This document shows positions 26,770-35,681 of a stretch of DNA of 58,509 nt, one piece after another (position 1 is the first letter of the stretch; the number at the start of each line of letters is the position of its first letter). This stretch comes from UBA724 sp964008075 (lineage in GTDB: Bacteria; Bacteroidota; Bacteroidia; Flavobacteriales; Flavobacteriaceae): NCBI GenBank assembly GCA_964008075.1, contig CAXGAP010000003.1:1-58509 (forward strand), written 5' to 3'. The notes beneath the pieces were generated by a model. That model made no database searches, was not told the origin of the DNA, and saw nothing but the letters and a program-made list of their open reading frames with translations. Made by a program: the position numbers and the translations under genes.

Positions 26770-27257
26770 TACCATTGATCATCATGATAGCTTTCATCTT
26801 CCCATCCCTCTTGGTCGTCGTCAGACTGTATTTCCTCTGACTGCTCAAATGTTTTTTGTGGGGCCTGGTCTGGGACTACACCATGACTAAACACAAGCTG
26901 TGGGTAGCTTACACCAGGGATGGACTCAGCCTCTTCGACACAGGTGACAAAAAAAGTCCACATGTTTAAAAAGTCATAGATGTAAAGTGCTGTTTTTTGA
27001 TCATCAGCAAAAACATCTTGCAAGGCAGTTTGATGCATCAACTTTGAGGGTTCTTCAAACATATCTGTTAAAGCAATTGCTTCACCCTGATTCCATTCTT
27101 CATCAGCCACATAAAAGGTAGCCATTTCGTGACCACTCATCCCAAAAGACTGAATGATTGTATTGTGTAAGTCTTCAAAAGTAGAACTGCTTTCCAGCTC
27201 TACATCTCTGAAAATATCGTCTTCGGCATCTAAAATAATTCTAAATCGATAAATCAT
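26766..27257 (-). CDS. Plasmid pRiA4b ORF-3-like family protein
   Basis: A 163-residue protein matching the pRiA4b ORF-3-like domain: YRFRIILDAEDDIFRDVELESSSTFEDLHNTIIQSFGM at the start, then FYVADEEW, TALYIYDFLNMWTFFVTC (the YxYDFGDxW-like core) and a strongly acidic tail rich in Asp, Glu and Gln. The domain is found on plasmids and transposon-associated proteins, but also as stable chromosomal genes in Bacteroidota; its function is unknown. The start overlaps the end of ctaA by 17 bp, so it is probably translated from the ctaA transcript. No transposase accompanies it. Confidence 0.78.
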   Translation of the reverse strand: MIYRFRIILDAEDDIFRDVELESSSTFEDLHNTIIQSFGMSGHEMATFYVADEEWNQGEAIALTDMFEEPSKLMHQTALQDVFADDQKTALYIYDFLNMWTFFVTCVEEAESIPGVSYPQLVFSHGVVPDQAPQKTFEQSEEIQSDDDQEGWEDESYHDDQWY

Positions 27258-28269
27258 TTGGTTTAATTTTTATGCGAAGCAACCAATAAAATTGGGCGCT
27301 AAATAATAATACTGCAATGAGTAAATGAAGTGGCTGTGTACCCCAAGGAAAATCAACATAATACATTAAAATTCCAAGTGCAATTTCTGCTAGAATAGAT
27401 CCAATAATAAAATGAATATACTTTCTTTCAAGACCTTCTTTCACGACCTGCCTGTAGATCATGATACTGACTGCCACCACAAACAACGACAAGGAGCGAT
27501 GAACATAAAATGAGATCTCTGGAAGACTCAGCCATAACTGTGGATCATCATACCCTGCTTGTTTGATTTGATAGTCGATAAATTGTCGCACATCAACTCC
27601 CAATCCAAATTGAATGATGGTTAAAATAAAAGCAACAGCAATCAGGTTGATGCATTTTTTTGAAGGGAGCTGAATTTGATTTCCATGACTCTTTGCACGT
27701 ATAAAAAGCAATCCACTGACAATGAGGAGTGCCATGACCATATGAAGTGATATTTTACTAGGCAGTAGATTGGAGTCAACGACAGTTTTTCCCAGCCAGG
27801 CTTGTATACCCATGCCAACAACTGTTAAAAAAGAAAAAACAGCTAGTATTGGAGTGCTTCTAATCCACCAAAGACTGCGAATGAATAGGCCAAGGACAAT
27901 CAAACCAGAAATTACGCCGAGTAATCGATTGATAAACTCTACCCATGTGTGGGTGGCATTGAAAGTCGTGTAATCGTGTTTATCGTAAATCTCCCAGTTA
28001 CTAAAATCTATTGTTTTACCACTGTTGAAGTCTTTGATTGCGACTTGTAATGAGTTTTTATAGATAATCACATTTCCTTTATCATAGGTCTTTTCAGGTT
28101 TCCAGTCCAGTTGACTACGTTCAGTGGGAGGGATGAGATACCCAAAGCATTTTGGCCAGTCAGGACACCCCATACCACTGCCAGTCATTCGTACAATTGC
28201 ACCAGCAAGGATGACCAAATAAACAGATAGTAAGGCCCATTGTGCCCAGGAAAATATAGGGTTATTCAT
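27241..28269 (-). CDS. ctaA: Heme A synthase (COX15/CtaA family)
   Basis: A 342-residue integral membrane enzyme that oxidises the C8 methyl of heme O to make heme A for cytochrome oxidase. Eight transmembrane segments are evident. The N-terminal signature LAGAIVRMTGSGMGCPDWPKCFG is strongly conserved. Four histidines expected to ligate hemes occur in HTWVEFINRLLG, SLHMVMALL, YVHRSLSL and PLHLLIAVLL. The long loop between the first two helices is typical of COX15-type enzymes. It sits in a minus-strand run with cca and tsaC, overlapping cca by 8 bp. Confidence 0.95.
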   Translation of the reverse strand: MNNPIFSWAQWALLSVYLVILAGAIVRMTGSGMGCPDWPKCFGYLIPPTERSQLDWKPEKTYDKGNVIIYKNSLQVAIKDFNSGKTIDFSNWEIYDKHDYTTFNATHTWVEFINRLLGVISGLIVLGLFIRSLWWIRSTPILAVFSFLTVVGMGIQAWLGKTVVDSNLLPSKISLHMVMALLIVSGLLFIRAKSHGNQIQLPSKKCINLIAVAFILTIIQFGLGVDVRQFIDYQIKQAGYDDPQLWLSLPEISFYVHRSLSLFVVAVSIMIYRQVVKEGLERKYIHFIIGSILAEIALGILMYYVDFPWGTQPLHLLIAVLLFSAQFYWLLRIKIKPNDLSI

Positions 28270-29704
28270 CTGTTTCTTTTATGGGTTTAAATCCGAGCTC
28301 GTGTGCCTTTTGCAACATCATTTTGTGTGCTGCTTCAAACTCATTTGGGATCTCTCCATCAAGGATGGCTTCTTTAATATGCTCTTTGATCAATCCAATT
28401 TCTCGGCAAGGGCCTACGCCAAATGCTTGCATAATAAATTCCCCATCGACAGGAGGTTGAAAATTTCGAATGCGATCTCGCTCTTCAACTTCAACGATTT
28501 TTTGACGAACGATTTTGAAATTGTTGTGATATTTTTCAAATCGACGTGGGTTTTTGGTTGTAATATCAGCTTCACACAAAAGCAATAGATCTTCGATTAG
28601 TTCTCCAGCGTCAAAAACCAGCCTGCGCACTGCTGCATCAGTTACAATATCTTGCGATATGACAATTGGTCGCGAGCTCATAAATACAAGTTTTTGTACG
28701 TATTTCATCTTCTCATTCAGCGGCATTTTTAATCGCTTGAACAATTTGTAAACCATTTTCGCACCCATAAACTCATGAGCATGGAAGGTCCACCCGACTT
28801 TCTGATTGAACTTTTTGGTGGGTGCTTTTCCAATATCATGTAGCAATGCTGCCCAACGTAACCACAAATTATCAGTGGTTTCACAGATGTTGTCAACAAC
28901 TTCAAAGGTGTGATAAAAATTGTCTTTGTGGCGTTGTCCTTCCACTTCTTCAACCCCTTTCAACGCACAAAGCTCAGGAAGAATTCGTTGGAGTAATCCT
29001 AGTTTGTCTAACAGTAAAAATCCAGTAGAGGGTTTAGCTGTCAGCAATATTTTATGAATCTCATCAATGATTCGTTCTTTCGATAGGATGTCGATTCGAT
29101 CAGCCATGATAGCGATCGACTTCATCGTTTGTGTCTCAATTGTAAAGCCAAGTTGACTTGCAAAGCGCACAGCGCGAAGCATCCTCAAAGGGTCGTCGGA
29201 GAAGGTTTGTGCAGCAGCTGTTGGGGTCTTCAGTATTTTATTTTCCAAATCATCCAACCCATTGAAAGGATCGATGAGTGTTCCAAATTCTGAGGGGTTC
29301 AGTGCAAAGGCTAAGGCATTGACTGTAAAGTCCCTACGCTTCTGATCATCTGCCAAACTACCACTCTCCACAACTGGATTTCGACTATTTCTTTTATAAC
29401 TTTCTTTTCTAGCACCCACAAACTCAAGCTCGAACGCGCCAACGCGAATCATTGCAGTTCCATAGTTTTTATAAACACTCAATTTTCCTGTATTTGGAAG
29501 CTGGTCAGCAACTGCTTTTGCCAGCGAAATACCACTACCTTCACAAACGATATCAATGTCTTTGGTGTCTTTGCGTTGCAACAATGCGTCTCGAACACAT
29601 CCACCAATAGCAAACGCTCGTGTTTGCATTTTTTCAGAGATTTCGCCAATCGCAGAAAAGATGGGATCTGAAAATGCTTGATGTAAATTTTTATCTGTTG
29701 TCAA
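28262..29704 (-). CDS. cca: CCA-adding tRNA nucleotidyltransferase with HD domain
   Basis: A 480-residue class II nucleotidyltransferase that adds or repairs the tRNA 3' CCA. The catalytic motif is FAIGGCVRDALLQRKDTKDIDIVCEG, the nucleotide-recognition stretch is RRDFTVNALAF, and DDPLRMLRAVRFASQLGF follows. A C-terminal HD phosphohydrolase domain (YHTFEVVDNI, LRWAALLHDIGK) is fused, as is usual in Bacteroidota. No ATG exists before the catalytic motif; the most likely start is TTG, sharing TTGA with the tsaC stop. A poly(A) polymerase function cannot be excluded from sequence alone. Confidence 0.93.
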   Translation of the reverse strand: MTTDKNLHQAFSDPIFSAIGEISEKMQTRAFAIGGCVRDALLQRKDTKDIDIVCEGSGISLAKAVADQLPNTGKLSVYKNYGTAMIRVGAFELEFVGARKESYKRNSRNPVVESGSLADDQKRRDFTVNALAFALNPSEFGTLIDPFNGLDDLENKILKTPTAAAQTFSDDPLRMLRAVRFASQLGFTIETQTMKSIAIMADRIDILSKERIIDEIHKILLTAKPSTGFLLLDKLGLLQRILPELCALKGVEEVEGQRHKDNFYHTFEVVDNICETTDNLWLRWAALLHDIGKAPTKKFNQKVGWTFHAHEFMGAKMVYKLFKRLKMPLNEKMKYVQKLVFMSSRPIVISQDIVTDAAVRRLVFDAGELIEDLLLLCEADITTKNPRRFEKYHNNFKIVRQKIVEVEERDRIRNFQPPVDGEFIMQAFGVGPCREIGLIKEHIKEAILDGEIPNEFEAAHKMMLQKAHELGFKPIKETDE

Positions 29705-30255
29705 GGACGAACTGTTTTGATTTCCCCATCACTTGTCATCTTCACAATTCTCGATGGTGTAACAGGGTATTTTCCTAATTTCAAAGGTACAACATAGTCT
29801 ACTTGCTCCAAAATACGACTGCTGATTTGAGATGATTCCTCTGGGATTTGTTCACCACTGAGGTTCGCAGAGGTAGCAATGATGGGTTTACCAAAGGACT
29901 TTATCAAATCAAGGGCAAAACCACTCTTCGGAATTCGAAAGGCCATAGACCCATCATCAGCCATTGCCATAGGAGCAAGTTGTTTTGCCTTAGGATAAAC
30001 AATTGTTGTCGGAACACTTGCATTATCCAAGATGTCAAACACCTGTTTGGGGATCGATTCAACATATTCTTTTAGCATTTCAAAATTGGAAACCAAGGAG
30101 ACAAGAGATTTGTTTTGCTTTCTGTTTTTAATCAAAAAAATCTTCTTGACTGCCTCCTCATCTGTTGCATCACAGCCAAGTCCGAGAACAGTATCGGATG
30201 GAAACAGAATAACCCCCGAATTCAGGAGTGCAGCAAGACATTTTTTAATAGTCAT
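29701..30255 (-). CDS. tsaC: L-threonylcarbamoyladenylate synthase (TsaC/Sua5/YrdC family)
   Basis: A 184-residue YrdC-fold enzyme that makes threonylcarbamoyl-AMP, the precursor of t6A37 in ANN-decoding tRNAs. Features are ALLNSGVILFPSDTVLGLGCDAT, the basic IFLIKNRKQNKSLVSLV that binds ATP and bicarbonate, and GSMAFRIPKSGFALDL and PIIATSANLSGEQIP near the C-terminus. It lacks the extra Sua5 domain. It opens the tsaC-cca-ctaA run. Confidence 0.95.
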   Translation of the reverse strand: MTIKKCLAALLNSGVILFPSDTVLGLGCDATDEEAVKKIFLIKNRKQNKSLVSLVSNFEMLKEYVESIPKQVFDILDNASVPTTIVYPKAKQLAPMAMADDGSMAFRIPKSGFALDLIKSFGKPIIATSANLSGEQIPEESSQISSRILEQVDYVVPLKLGKYPVTPSRIVKMTSDGEIKTVRP

Positions 30256-30260
30256 ACCTC

Positions 30261-30268
30261 CAAATGTA
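30261..30268 (-). promoter_or_regulatory. -7 promoter element of tsaC (TACATTTG)
   Basis: On the minus strand an exact TAnnTTTG match ends 5 nt before the tsaC ATG, inside the 27-bp gap after dapD. No TTG at -33 spacing is visible. Confidence 0.5.
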
Positions 30269-30282
30269 TGATTTACAATGGT

Positions 30283-31098
30283 TTATGCTGAAATATCATA
30301 AGTTCGCAGCGCATCGTTAAGAGATGTCTTTTTATCAGTACTTTCTTTGCGCTTGCCAATGATGAGGGCACAAGGCACTTGAAAGTCTCCTGCAGCAAAA
30401 GACTTGGTGTAACTCCCAGGAATGACAACTGAACGAGCAGGTACAATTCCTTTGGTTTCAACAGGGTTTTCACCTGTTACATCAATGATTTTTGTCGATG
30501 CAGTGAGCACCACATTGGCACCCAAAACAGCTTCTGTTTCTACTCGAACCCCCTCAACTACAATACATCGTGACCCGACAAAGGCATTGTCTTCAATGAT
30601 GACAGGAGCAGCCTGAAGAGGCTCTAAAACACCGCCAATCCCAACTCCACCACTCAAGTGAACATTTTTGCCGATTTGCGCACAACTCCCAACAGTAGCC
30701 CAAGTATCTACCATCGTTCCCTTATCGATATAGGCTCCAATGTTGACATAACTCGGCATAAGAATCGTACCTGGTGAAATATATGCACCATGACGTGCAA
30801 CAGCATTAGGAACTACTCGAACGCCTTTTTCTTTATAGCCTGTTTTTAATGGGATTTTGTCATGAAACTCCAAAGGTCCCGCATGAAGCGTTTCCATCCC
30901 CTGAATCGGAAAATATAGGACAACTGCTTTTTTTACCCATTCGTTCACCTGCCATCCATTTGCTGTTGGTTCGGCAACACGCAAGTCCCCTTTATCTAAC
31001 TGGTCGATTATCGAACGAATCGTTCCCTGTACATTTTTATTTTCTAACAATGCACGGTTATCCCATGCTTCCTCGATGATAGTTCGCTGTTCACTCAT
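30283..31098 (-). CDS. dapD: 2,3,4,5-tetrahydropyridine-2,6-dicarboxylate N-succinyltransferase
   Basis: A 271-residue left-handed beta-helix acyltransferase that succinylates tetrahydrodipicolinate in diaminopimelate/lysine synthesis. The helical N-terminal domain (IIEEAWDNRALL) is followed by hexapeptide repeats from RVVPNAVARHGAYISPGTILMPSYVNIGAYI through VGSCAQIGKNVHLSGGVGIGGVLEP, and AFVGSRCIVVEGVRV. I chose the ATG (MSEQRTII) over a TTG two codons upstream. It indicates the succinylase branch of the pathway that lysA completes. Confidence 0.97.
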   Translation of the reverse strand: MSEQRTIIEEAWDNRALLENKNVQGTIRSIIDQLDKGDLRVAEPTANGWQVNEWVKKAVVLYFPIQGMETLHAGPLEFHDKIPLKTGYKEKGVRVVPNAVARHGAYISPGTILMPSYVNIGAYIDKGTMVDTWATVGSCAQIGKNVHLSGGVGIGGVLEPLQAAPVIIEDNAFVGSRCIVVEGVRVETEAVLGANVVLTASTKIIDVTGENPVETKGIVPARSVVIPGSYTKSFAAGDFQVPCALIIGKRKESTDKKTSLNDALRTYDISA

Positions 31099-31111
31099 TT
31101 GCAATTTTTTT

Positions 31112-31119
31112 CAAAGATA
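31112..31119 (-). promoter_or_regulatory. -7 promoter element of dapD (TATCTTTG)
   Basis: On the minus strand an exact TAnnTTTG match ends 13 nt before the chosen dapD ATG. It faces the ruvX promoter in an 85-bp divergent gap. No TTG at a normal -33 distance was found. Confidence 0.5.
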
Positions 31120-31170
31120 ACTGCATTTTATCAAAAAATAGACCTGTTCACAAAATCGTTACAATAAGTG

Positions 31171-31178
31171 TATTTTTG
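31171..31178 (+). promoter_or_regulatory. -7 promoter element of ruvX-def-mazG (TATTTTTG)
   Basis: An exact TAnnTTTG match ends 5 nt before the ruvX ATG, implying an almost leaderless mRNA. No TTG lies at a normal -33 distance. Confidence 0.55.
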
Positions 31179-31183
31179 CATCA

Positions 31184-31609
31184 ATGGGCAGATTATTGGC
31201 AATAGATTACGGCAAAAAAAGATGTGGAATCGCATTTACTGACAAGGACAAAGTCTTTGCCTTTGGTCACGATACCATTTCTACTGAAAACCTCTTCGAT
31301 TTTCTAAAAGATTATGTTAAAGAAGAGAGTGTTGAGGGCATTGTTGTTGGAATGCCCAAACGTTTGCACAATCAACCTTCTTCAATAGCGACTGATGTTA
31401 TGCGTTTTATTGAAGAGTGTAAGTCGTGGTTTCCCAAACTTCAAATCCATGCCTATGACGAAAGATTTACATCCAAAATTGCTTCACACGAAATCTCGAG
31501 GGCTAGCACAAAAAAACAAGTCCGAGAAGACAAACAACTCATCGATCAAGTCAGTGCTACTTTATTGCTTCAGTCCTTTTTGATGAACCAGCAAACCAAA
31601 ACATCATGA
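31184..31609 (+). CDS. ruvX: Putative pre-16S rRNA nuclease / Holliday junction resolvase (RuvX/YqgF)
   Basis: A 141-residue RNase H-like nuclease, with MGRLLAIDYGKKRCGIAFTD (first catalytic Asp), EGIVVGMPKRLHNQPS, and the C-terminal IHAYDERFTSKIA with the second acidic cluster. Homologues mature the 16S rRNA 5' end; the Holliday junction activity is older annotation. First gene of ruvX-def-mazG, overlapping def as ATGA. Confidence 0.95.
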   Translation: MGRLLAIDYGKKRCGIAFTDKDKVFAFGHDTISTENLFDFLKDYVKEESVEGIVVGMPKRLHNQPSSIATDVMRFIEECKSWFPKLQIHAYDERFTSKIASHEISRASTKKQVREDKQLIDQVSATLLLQSFLMNQQTKTS

Positions 31610-32214
31610 TTCTTCCAATCTTTTCTTATGGGCATCCTATTCTTCGTCAAAAAACAGATGAAATTGATGCAAATTATCCTGATCTAAAAGCATTGATTGA
31701 CAATATGTGGGAGACCATGTATAACGCAAATGGTGTAGGCCTTGCAGCCCCTCAGATTGGCCTTGCTCTTCGACTGTTTATCGTTGACGCTAGCCCCTTT
31801 GCTGCCGATCCTGAAATCTCTGAAGATGAAAAGCAAGTCATCGAAAACTTTAAGCATGTATTTATCAATCCAACTGTTATTGAATTTGGAGGAGAGACGA
31901 TCGACTTTAATGAGGGATGTTTGAGTATCCCAGATATTCGGGGTGAGGTGACGCGTGATGATGAAGTCACAATTTCGTACTACGACCTTGATTTTAATCA
32001 TCATCAATTGCATCTCACAGGTTTGTCTTCACGTGTTGTACAGCATGAGTATGATCATATAGAAGGCAAACTATTTACAGATAAACTCAGCACTTTTAAG
32101 CGAAAGATTTTAAATTCGAAACTCACTCAAATTGAAAAAGGCAACATCAAAATTGATTATCCAATGGAGTTTGCAAAAATAATGAAACGAAACAATAATG
32201 GAAAATCGCGATAA
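31606..32214 (+). CDS. def: Peptide deformylase
   Basis: A 202-residue metalloenzyme removing the N-terminal formyl group from nascent proteins. All three motifs are intact: GVGLAAPQIG, EGCLSIPDIRG (Cys metal ligand) and QHEYDHIEG (two His ligands and the catalytic Glu). An inserted acidic stretch between motifs 1 and 2 (ADPEISEDEKQVIENF) and a C-terminal extension are common in Bacteroidota. Coupled with ruvX by ATGA and with mazG by a 17-bp overlap. Confidence 0.97.
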   Translation: MILPIFSYGHPILRQKTDEIDANYPDLKALIDNMWETMYNANGVGLAAPQIGLALRLFIVDASPFAADPEISEDEKQVIENFKHVFINPTVIEFGGETIDFNEGCLSIPDIRGEVTRDDEVTISYYDLDFNHHQLHLTGLSSRVVQHEYDHIEGKLFTDKLSTFKRKILNSKLTQIEKGNIKIDYPMEFAKIMKRNNNGKSR

Positions 32215-32974
32215 ACAATTACAGGCGATCGATCGTTTATTAACGATCATGGATGAACTTCGAGAAAAATGCCCTTGGGATCGAAAACAGACCTTTGAGA
32301 GCTTACGACATCTAACCATTGAAGAGACCTACGAATTGAGTGAGTCTCTGTTGAGTGGAGATTATGATGAAATCAAATCTGAACTTGGAGATTTACTTCT
32401 ACACATCGTATTCTACGCGAAAATAGGTAGCGAACAATCATCATTTGACATTGCCGATGTAGCAAATCGTATTTGTGATAAACTGATCAAGCGTCATCCT
32501 CATGTTTATGGAGACGTGGAGGCGAACAGTTATGATGAGGTAAAGCAGAACTGGGAAAAAATCAAACTCAAAGAGAATAACAAAAGTGTTTTGAGTGGCG
32601 TGCCAGCATCATTACCTCCTTTGGTAAAGGCATATCGAATGCAGGAAAAAGCTGCTGGTGTGGGCTTCGATTGGCAACATATTGATGGAGTGATTCAGAA
32701 AATAGAAGAAGAGCTTCGAGAATTTTATTATGAAGTCAATCAAAAAAGTCAAAAACGAGCAGAGGAAGAATTTGGAGATTTACTTTTTTCGCTAGTCAAT
32801 TATGCTAGATTTATGGGCATCAACCCAGACGACGCTCTGTCGAATGCAAATCAAAAATTCCGCAAACGATTTTTGAAAATGGAGTCAAAAATATCAGATC
32901 GTCAAATCGAGATGAGCCAACTAGATCTTGATAGCTGGGGAAAATTCTGGCAAGAAGTAAAGTCAGAGAATTAA
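32198..32974 (+). CDS. mazG: Nucleoside triphosphate pyrophosphohydrolase MazG
   Basis: A 258-residue all-helical NTP pyrophosphohydrolase with two MazG domains. The first has LREKCPWDRKQTFESL, EETYELSESL and ELGDLLLHIVFYA. The second has KIEEELREFYYEV and EEFGDLLFSLVNYARF, the EExxE...ExxD pattern binding magnesium. It cleaves canonical or damaged NTPs to monophosphate and pyrophosphate and complements RdgB. It is the last gene of the ruvX operon, and its 3' end overlaps the opposite DUF349 gene by 12 bp. Confidence 0.95.
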   Translation: MENRDKQLQAIDRLLTIMDELREKCPWDRKQTFESLRHLTIEETYELSESLLSGDYDEIKSELGDLLLHIVFYAKIGSEQSSFDIADVANRICDKLIKRHPHVYGDVEANSYDEVKQNWEKIKLKENNKSVLSGVPASLPPLVKAYRMQEKAAGVGFDWQHIDGVIQKIEEELREFYYEVNQKSQKRAEEEFGDLLFSLVNYARFMGINPDDALSNANQKFRKRFLKMESKISDRQIEMSQLDLDSWGKFWQEVKSEN

Positions 32975-34879
32975 ATTTAAGCCCCTAAAAGCCTTTAATT
33001 TTTTCTCCAAACGGTCGATGATTTTCTTTTGCTTTTCAAGATCATTCATGACCTTGGTAACCAATGGATTTTCCGATGAACTTTTTGTAAAAAACTCCAT
33101 ATTGGTCTCAAGTTGGATATATTGTTGCTTTGCTTTGTCAAGTCGCTGCTTTATTTGAGATTTCTCTTTTTGAACAAGCTTGGTTTGATCACCCATTAGC
33201 TTGAGCTTTACTTTGTATATATATTTTGTAATGAAGTCTTTGGTTTCACCACTTTGTTTCAGTGCATGTTCAACAACAGTATAAAACTCATTGTTAATCT
33301 TGCTCTTTTTTTGTCCCACTGATCCTATTGCTATCCAATCTTCTATCCACTTGTCAATAATAACTCGATCAAAACTTTCTTCAGACTGGATAGTTTGAAG
33401 TAGCTTATTTTTCTCACTATATGCGAGTTGCTCAGCTTCTGATAATTTATTTTTTTTACTGTCAAGTAAATCAAAGTAATCATTGCAAGCTTTGCGGAAG
33501 AGATTCCATGCTGTATCATTTTGTTTTCTTGACAGAGGCCCCATTTGTTTCCATTGCTTTTGCAGTGCAATGACCTTTGGAGTAGAGGAAGCGAAATCTT
33601 CTGTTTGGTGTAATTCTTCCACTTGCTTGACCAACTCCATTCGCTTTTTCATATTTTCAGCGTACTCTTTTTTGAGTGATTTGTAAAAGGAGTTTCTTTT
33701 CCTGCTGAATTCACGCATAACTTCTTTGAAAGCTGTCCAAATCTCTCCGCTTTTGCCTCGGCTGACACTACCAGAATCGAAAAACGAGGTTCGTAGAGTT
33801 TCCATATTTCGAATTAATTTTTGCATCTCATTGTGAGCCTTGACATCAACTTCGTTGAGTTTTCGCATTTGTGCAATCAAGTTGGTTTTTTTTTCGAAAT
33901 TAGCTTTAAATATTTCTGTTTGATTCTTTTGAAAAAACTGTCGTTTTTCATGTATCAATTTAGTCGCTTGACTAAAGCGTTCCCATAATTTTTCTTCGTG
34001 CTCTTTTGCGACAGGGCCAAGCTCATCTTTCCATTTTTTGTGAAGTTCTTGCAGATTCCTAAATGCTTTTTGGATGTTGTCCATTTTGGCCATCGCCTCA
34101 ACCTCTTCAATGATTTTTATTTTTTCTTCATAATTATATTTATAATCTAGTTCCCTAAACTCTCTGTTTAGGTGAAGAAAATCATAGAAAATCCCTACAT
34201 GATGATGATATGTTTTCCAAATATTATTTGCCTCTGTTTGGGGAACATGCCCTGATTCTCTCCAACGTGCTTGCAAGTTTTTAAATTGCTTGTAGGTGTC
34301 TGAAATGGGGTGATCAACTCCAATAAGCCCTTTGAGCTCATCGATGAGTGATTTACGTAATGCCAAATTATTTTGTTGTGATTTTTCAAGGTCTTGATAA
34401 TACCTTGATTTTTCTGTTTTGAATTTACGCACCAACTGGTCAAAAGTAACTTTTTCTGGGAGTTTGGTATAAAAGTCCTCAGGTGCTCCACCTGAATTAA
34501 TGAAATCTTCTTTTTTACTTTTTATCAGTTGATCTAACTTTTTTTCAATCAGTTTTGAAAGTGTGTCAAAGTCCTTTCTATGTTGCATTACCTTTCCAGC
34601 ATTTACTTTTTTTTCAATTATATTGAGTAATTGATCCAACGTAAGATCATCATAATTTTCACCCTCTTTTACAAGATTAGCGGGCTCTTTTTCTTCTATG
34701 ATAGACTCACTTTCAGCAGTCTTCTCTTTTTGAGGTGTTTCTAAACTTTTTTGTCCTTTATCCTCGATCGATTGCTTTGATTCTTTCACACATGTTTCAG
34801 ACTGAACTTCATTTTCAGGGTGTTTTTCGTCCACTTTGTCTTCATTTGCCTTTGGCAAATTGGCATCATTATCTAACAT
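32963..34879 (-). CDS. DUF349 repeat protein
   Basis: A 638-residue, highly charged, helical protein. A low-complexity Glu/Lys/Ser N-terminus (residues 1-75) is followed by at least five DUF349 units, each with a W...G core near residues 206 (RWRESGHVP), 283 (KWKDELGPV), 366 (a degenerate unit with Phe for Trp), 443 (QWKQMGPL) and 515 (WIAIGSVG). A C-terminal coiled coil (SQIKQRLDKAKQQYIQLE) ends it. No signal peptide, so cytoplasmic. DUF349 proteins are common in Bacteroidota without an agreed role. It converges on mazG. Confidence 0.85.
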   Translation of the reverse strand: MLDNDANLPKANEDKVDEKHPENEVQSETCVKESKQSIEDKGQKSLETPQKEKTAESESIIEEKEPANLVKEGENYDDLTLDQLLNIIEKKVNAGKVMQHRKDFDTLSKLIEKKLDQLIKSKKEDFINSGGAPEDFYTKLPEKVTFDQLVRKFKTEKSRYYQDLEKSQQNNLALRKSLIDELKGLIGVDHPISDTYKQFKNLQARWRESGHVPQTEANNIWKTYHHHVGIFYDFLHLNREFRELDYKYNYEEKIKIIEEVEAMAKMDNIQKAFRNLQELHKKWKDELGPVAKEHEEKLWERFSQATKLIHEKRQFFQKNQTEIFKANFEKKTNLIAQMRKLNEVDVKAHNEMQKLIRNMETLRTSFFDSGSVSRGKSGEIWTAFKEVMREFSRKRNSFYKSLKKEYAENMKKRMELVKQVEELHQTEDFASSTPKVIALQKQWKQMGPLSRKQNDTAWNLFRKACNDYFDLLDSKKNKLSEAEQLAYSEKNKLLQTIQSEESFDRVIIDKWIEDWIAIGSVGQKKSKINNEFYTVVEHALKQSGETKDFITKYIYKVKLKLMGDQTKLVQKEKSQIKQRLDKAKQQYIQLETNMEFFTKSSSENPLVTKVMNDLEKQKKIIDRLEKKLKAFRGLNLIL

Positions 34880-34928
34880 GATTCAGCTAACTTAGTTATT
34901 CACAAGATAGTAAATCTTTGTGATTTAA

Positions 34929-35681
34929 TTATTTTGTATGTGCATTCATCCAAAGAGACCATGAGGCTTCTGCCTGCTCCACAAGCATTTTATAACCATT
35001 GAGCACTGTAGCTCCATTGTCTTTGCCCATTTTCATAAATGTGGTTGTTTCTGGGTTGTAGATCAAATCAAATAACAAGTGCGTATGATTGATTTGCTCA
35101 AAGTCAATCGGTGGAAATGCCTCTGTGTGAGGGTGGGTGCCTAGTGGTGTACAATTGACAATCAATGTATGATCGATATAATCTTTCTTTGTGAGTTCAG
35201 CGTAGGTTTTTTTGTCTTCCCCTTCGTTACGAGAAACTTTAAGTACTTTTATGTTGAGTTGTTCAAGCACATAGCAAATTGCTTTTGAGGCGCCCCCAGT
35301 ACCCAAAACGAATGCTTGTTTTTGATGTGGTTTTACATGTTGGAGAAGAGTTTTTTTAAACCCGATATGATCTGTGTTATAGCCAATTTTCTCACCATCT
35401 CTAAATACAATTGTATTCACAGCACCAATTGTTTCTGCGACAAGGTCAAGTTTATCCAAAAAAGGAATCACATCTTGTTTGTAGGGTATTGTTACGTTCA
35501 TTCCTGAAATGTCTTTTTGCTTGAGGAGTTCTCCAAAATTTGACAAATCATCGAGGTCGAAGTTGACATATTGATGCTTGAGATTTTGTGCTTTAAACTT
35601 TTTTGAGAAGTAATTCCTCGAAAAAGAATACCCAATATCTTTACCTAACAATCCAAAAAGCTTATTGTCGTATTCTATCAT
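34929..35681 (-). CDS. aroE: Shikimate dehydrogenase
   Basis: A 250-residue NADP-dependent reductase making shikimate for aromatic amino acids. It starts FGLLGKDIGYSFSRNYF (substrate site; family consensus SxS is SFS here). The catalytic lysine and Asn region NVTIPYKQDVIPFLD is intact, then AVNTIV, the nucleotide loop VLGTGGASKAICYVL, and the C-terminal GYKMLVEQAEASWSLW. Its start overlaps the upstream DUF368 gene by 20 bp. Confidence 0.95.
   Translation of the reverse strand: MIEYDNKLFGLLGKDIGYSFSRNYFSKKFKAQNLKHQYVNFDLDDLSNFGELLKQKDISGMNVTIPYKQDVIPFLDKLDLVAETIGAVNTIVFRDGEKIGYNTDHIGFKKTLLQHVKPHQKQAFVLGTGGASKAICYVLEQLNIKVLKVSRNEGEDKKTYAELTKKDYIDHTLIVNCTPLGTHPHTEAFPPIDFEQINHTHLLFDLIYNPETTTFMKMGKDNGATVLNGYKMLVEQAEASWSLWMNAHTK

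Noticed and set aside
26766..27257. Mobile element based on the pRiA4b ORF-3-like domain
   Set aside because: No transposase, terminal repeats or composition shift; the gene overlaps native ctaA.
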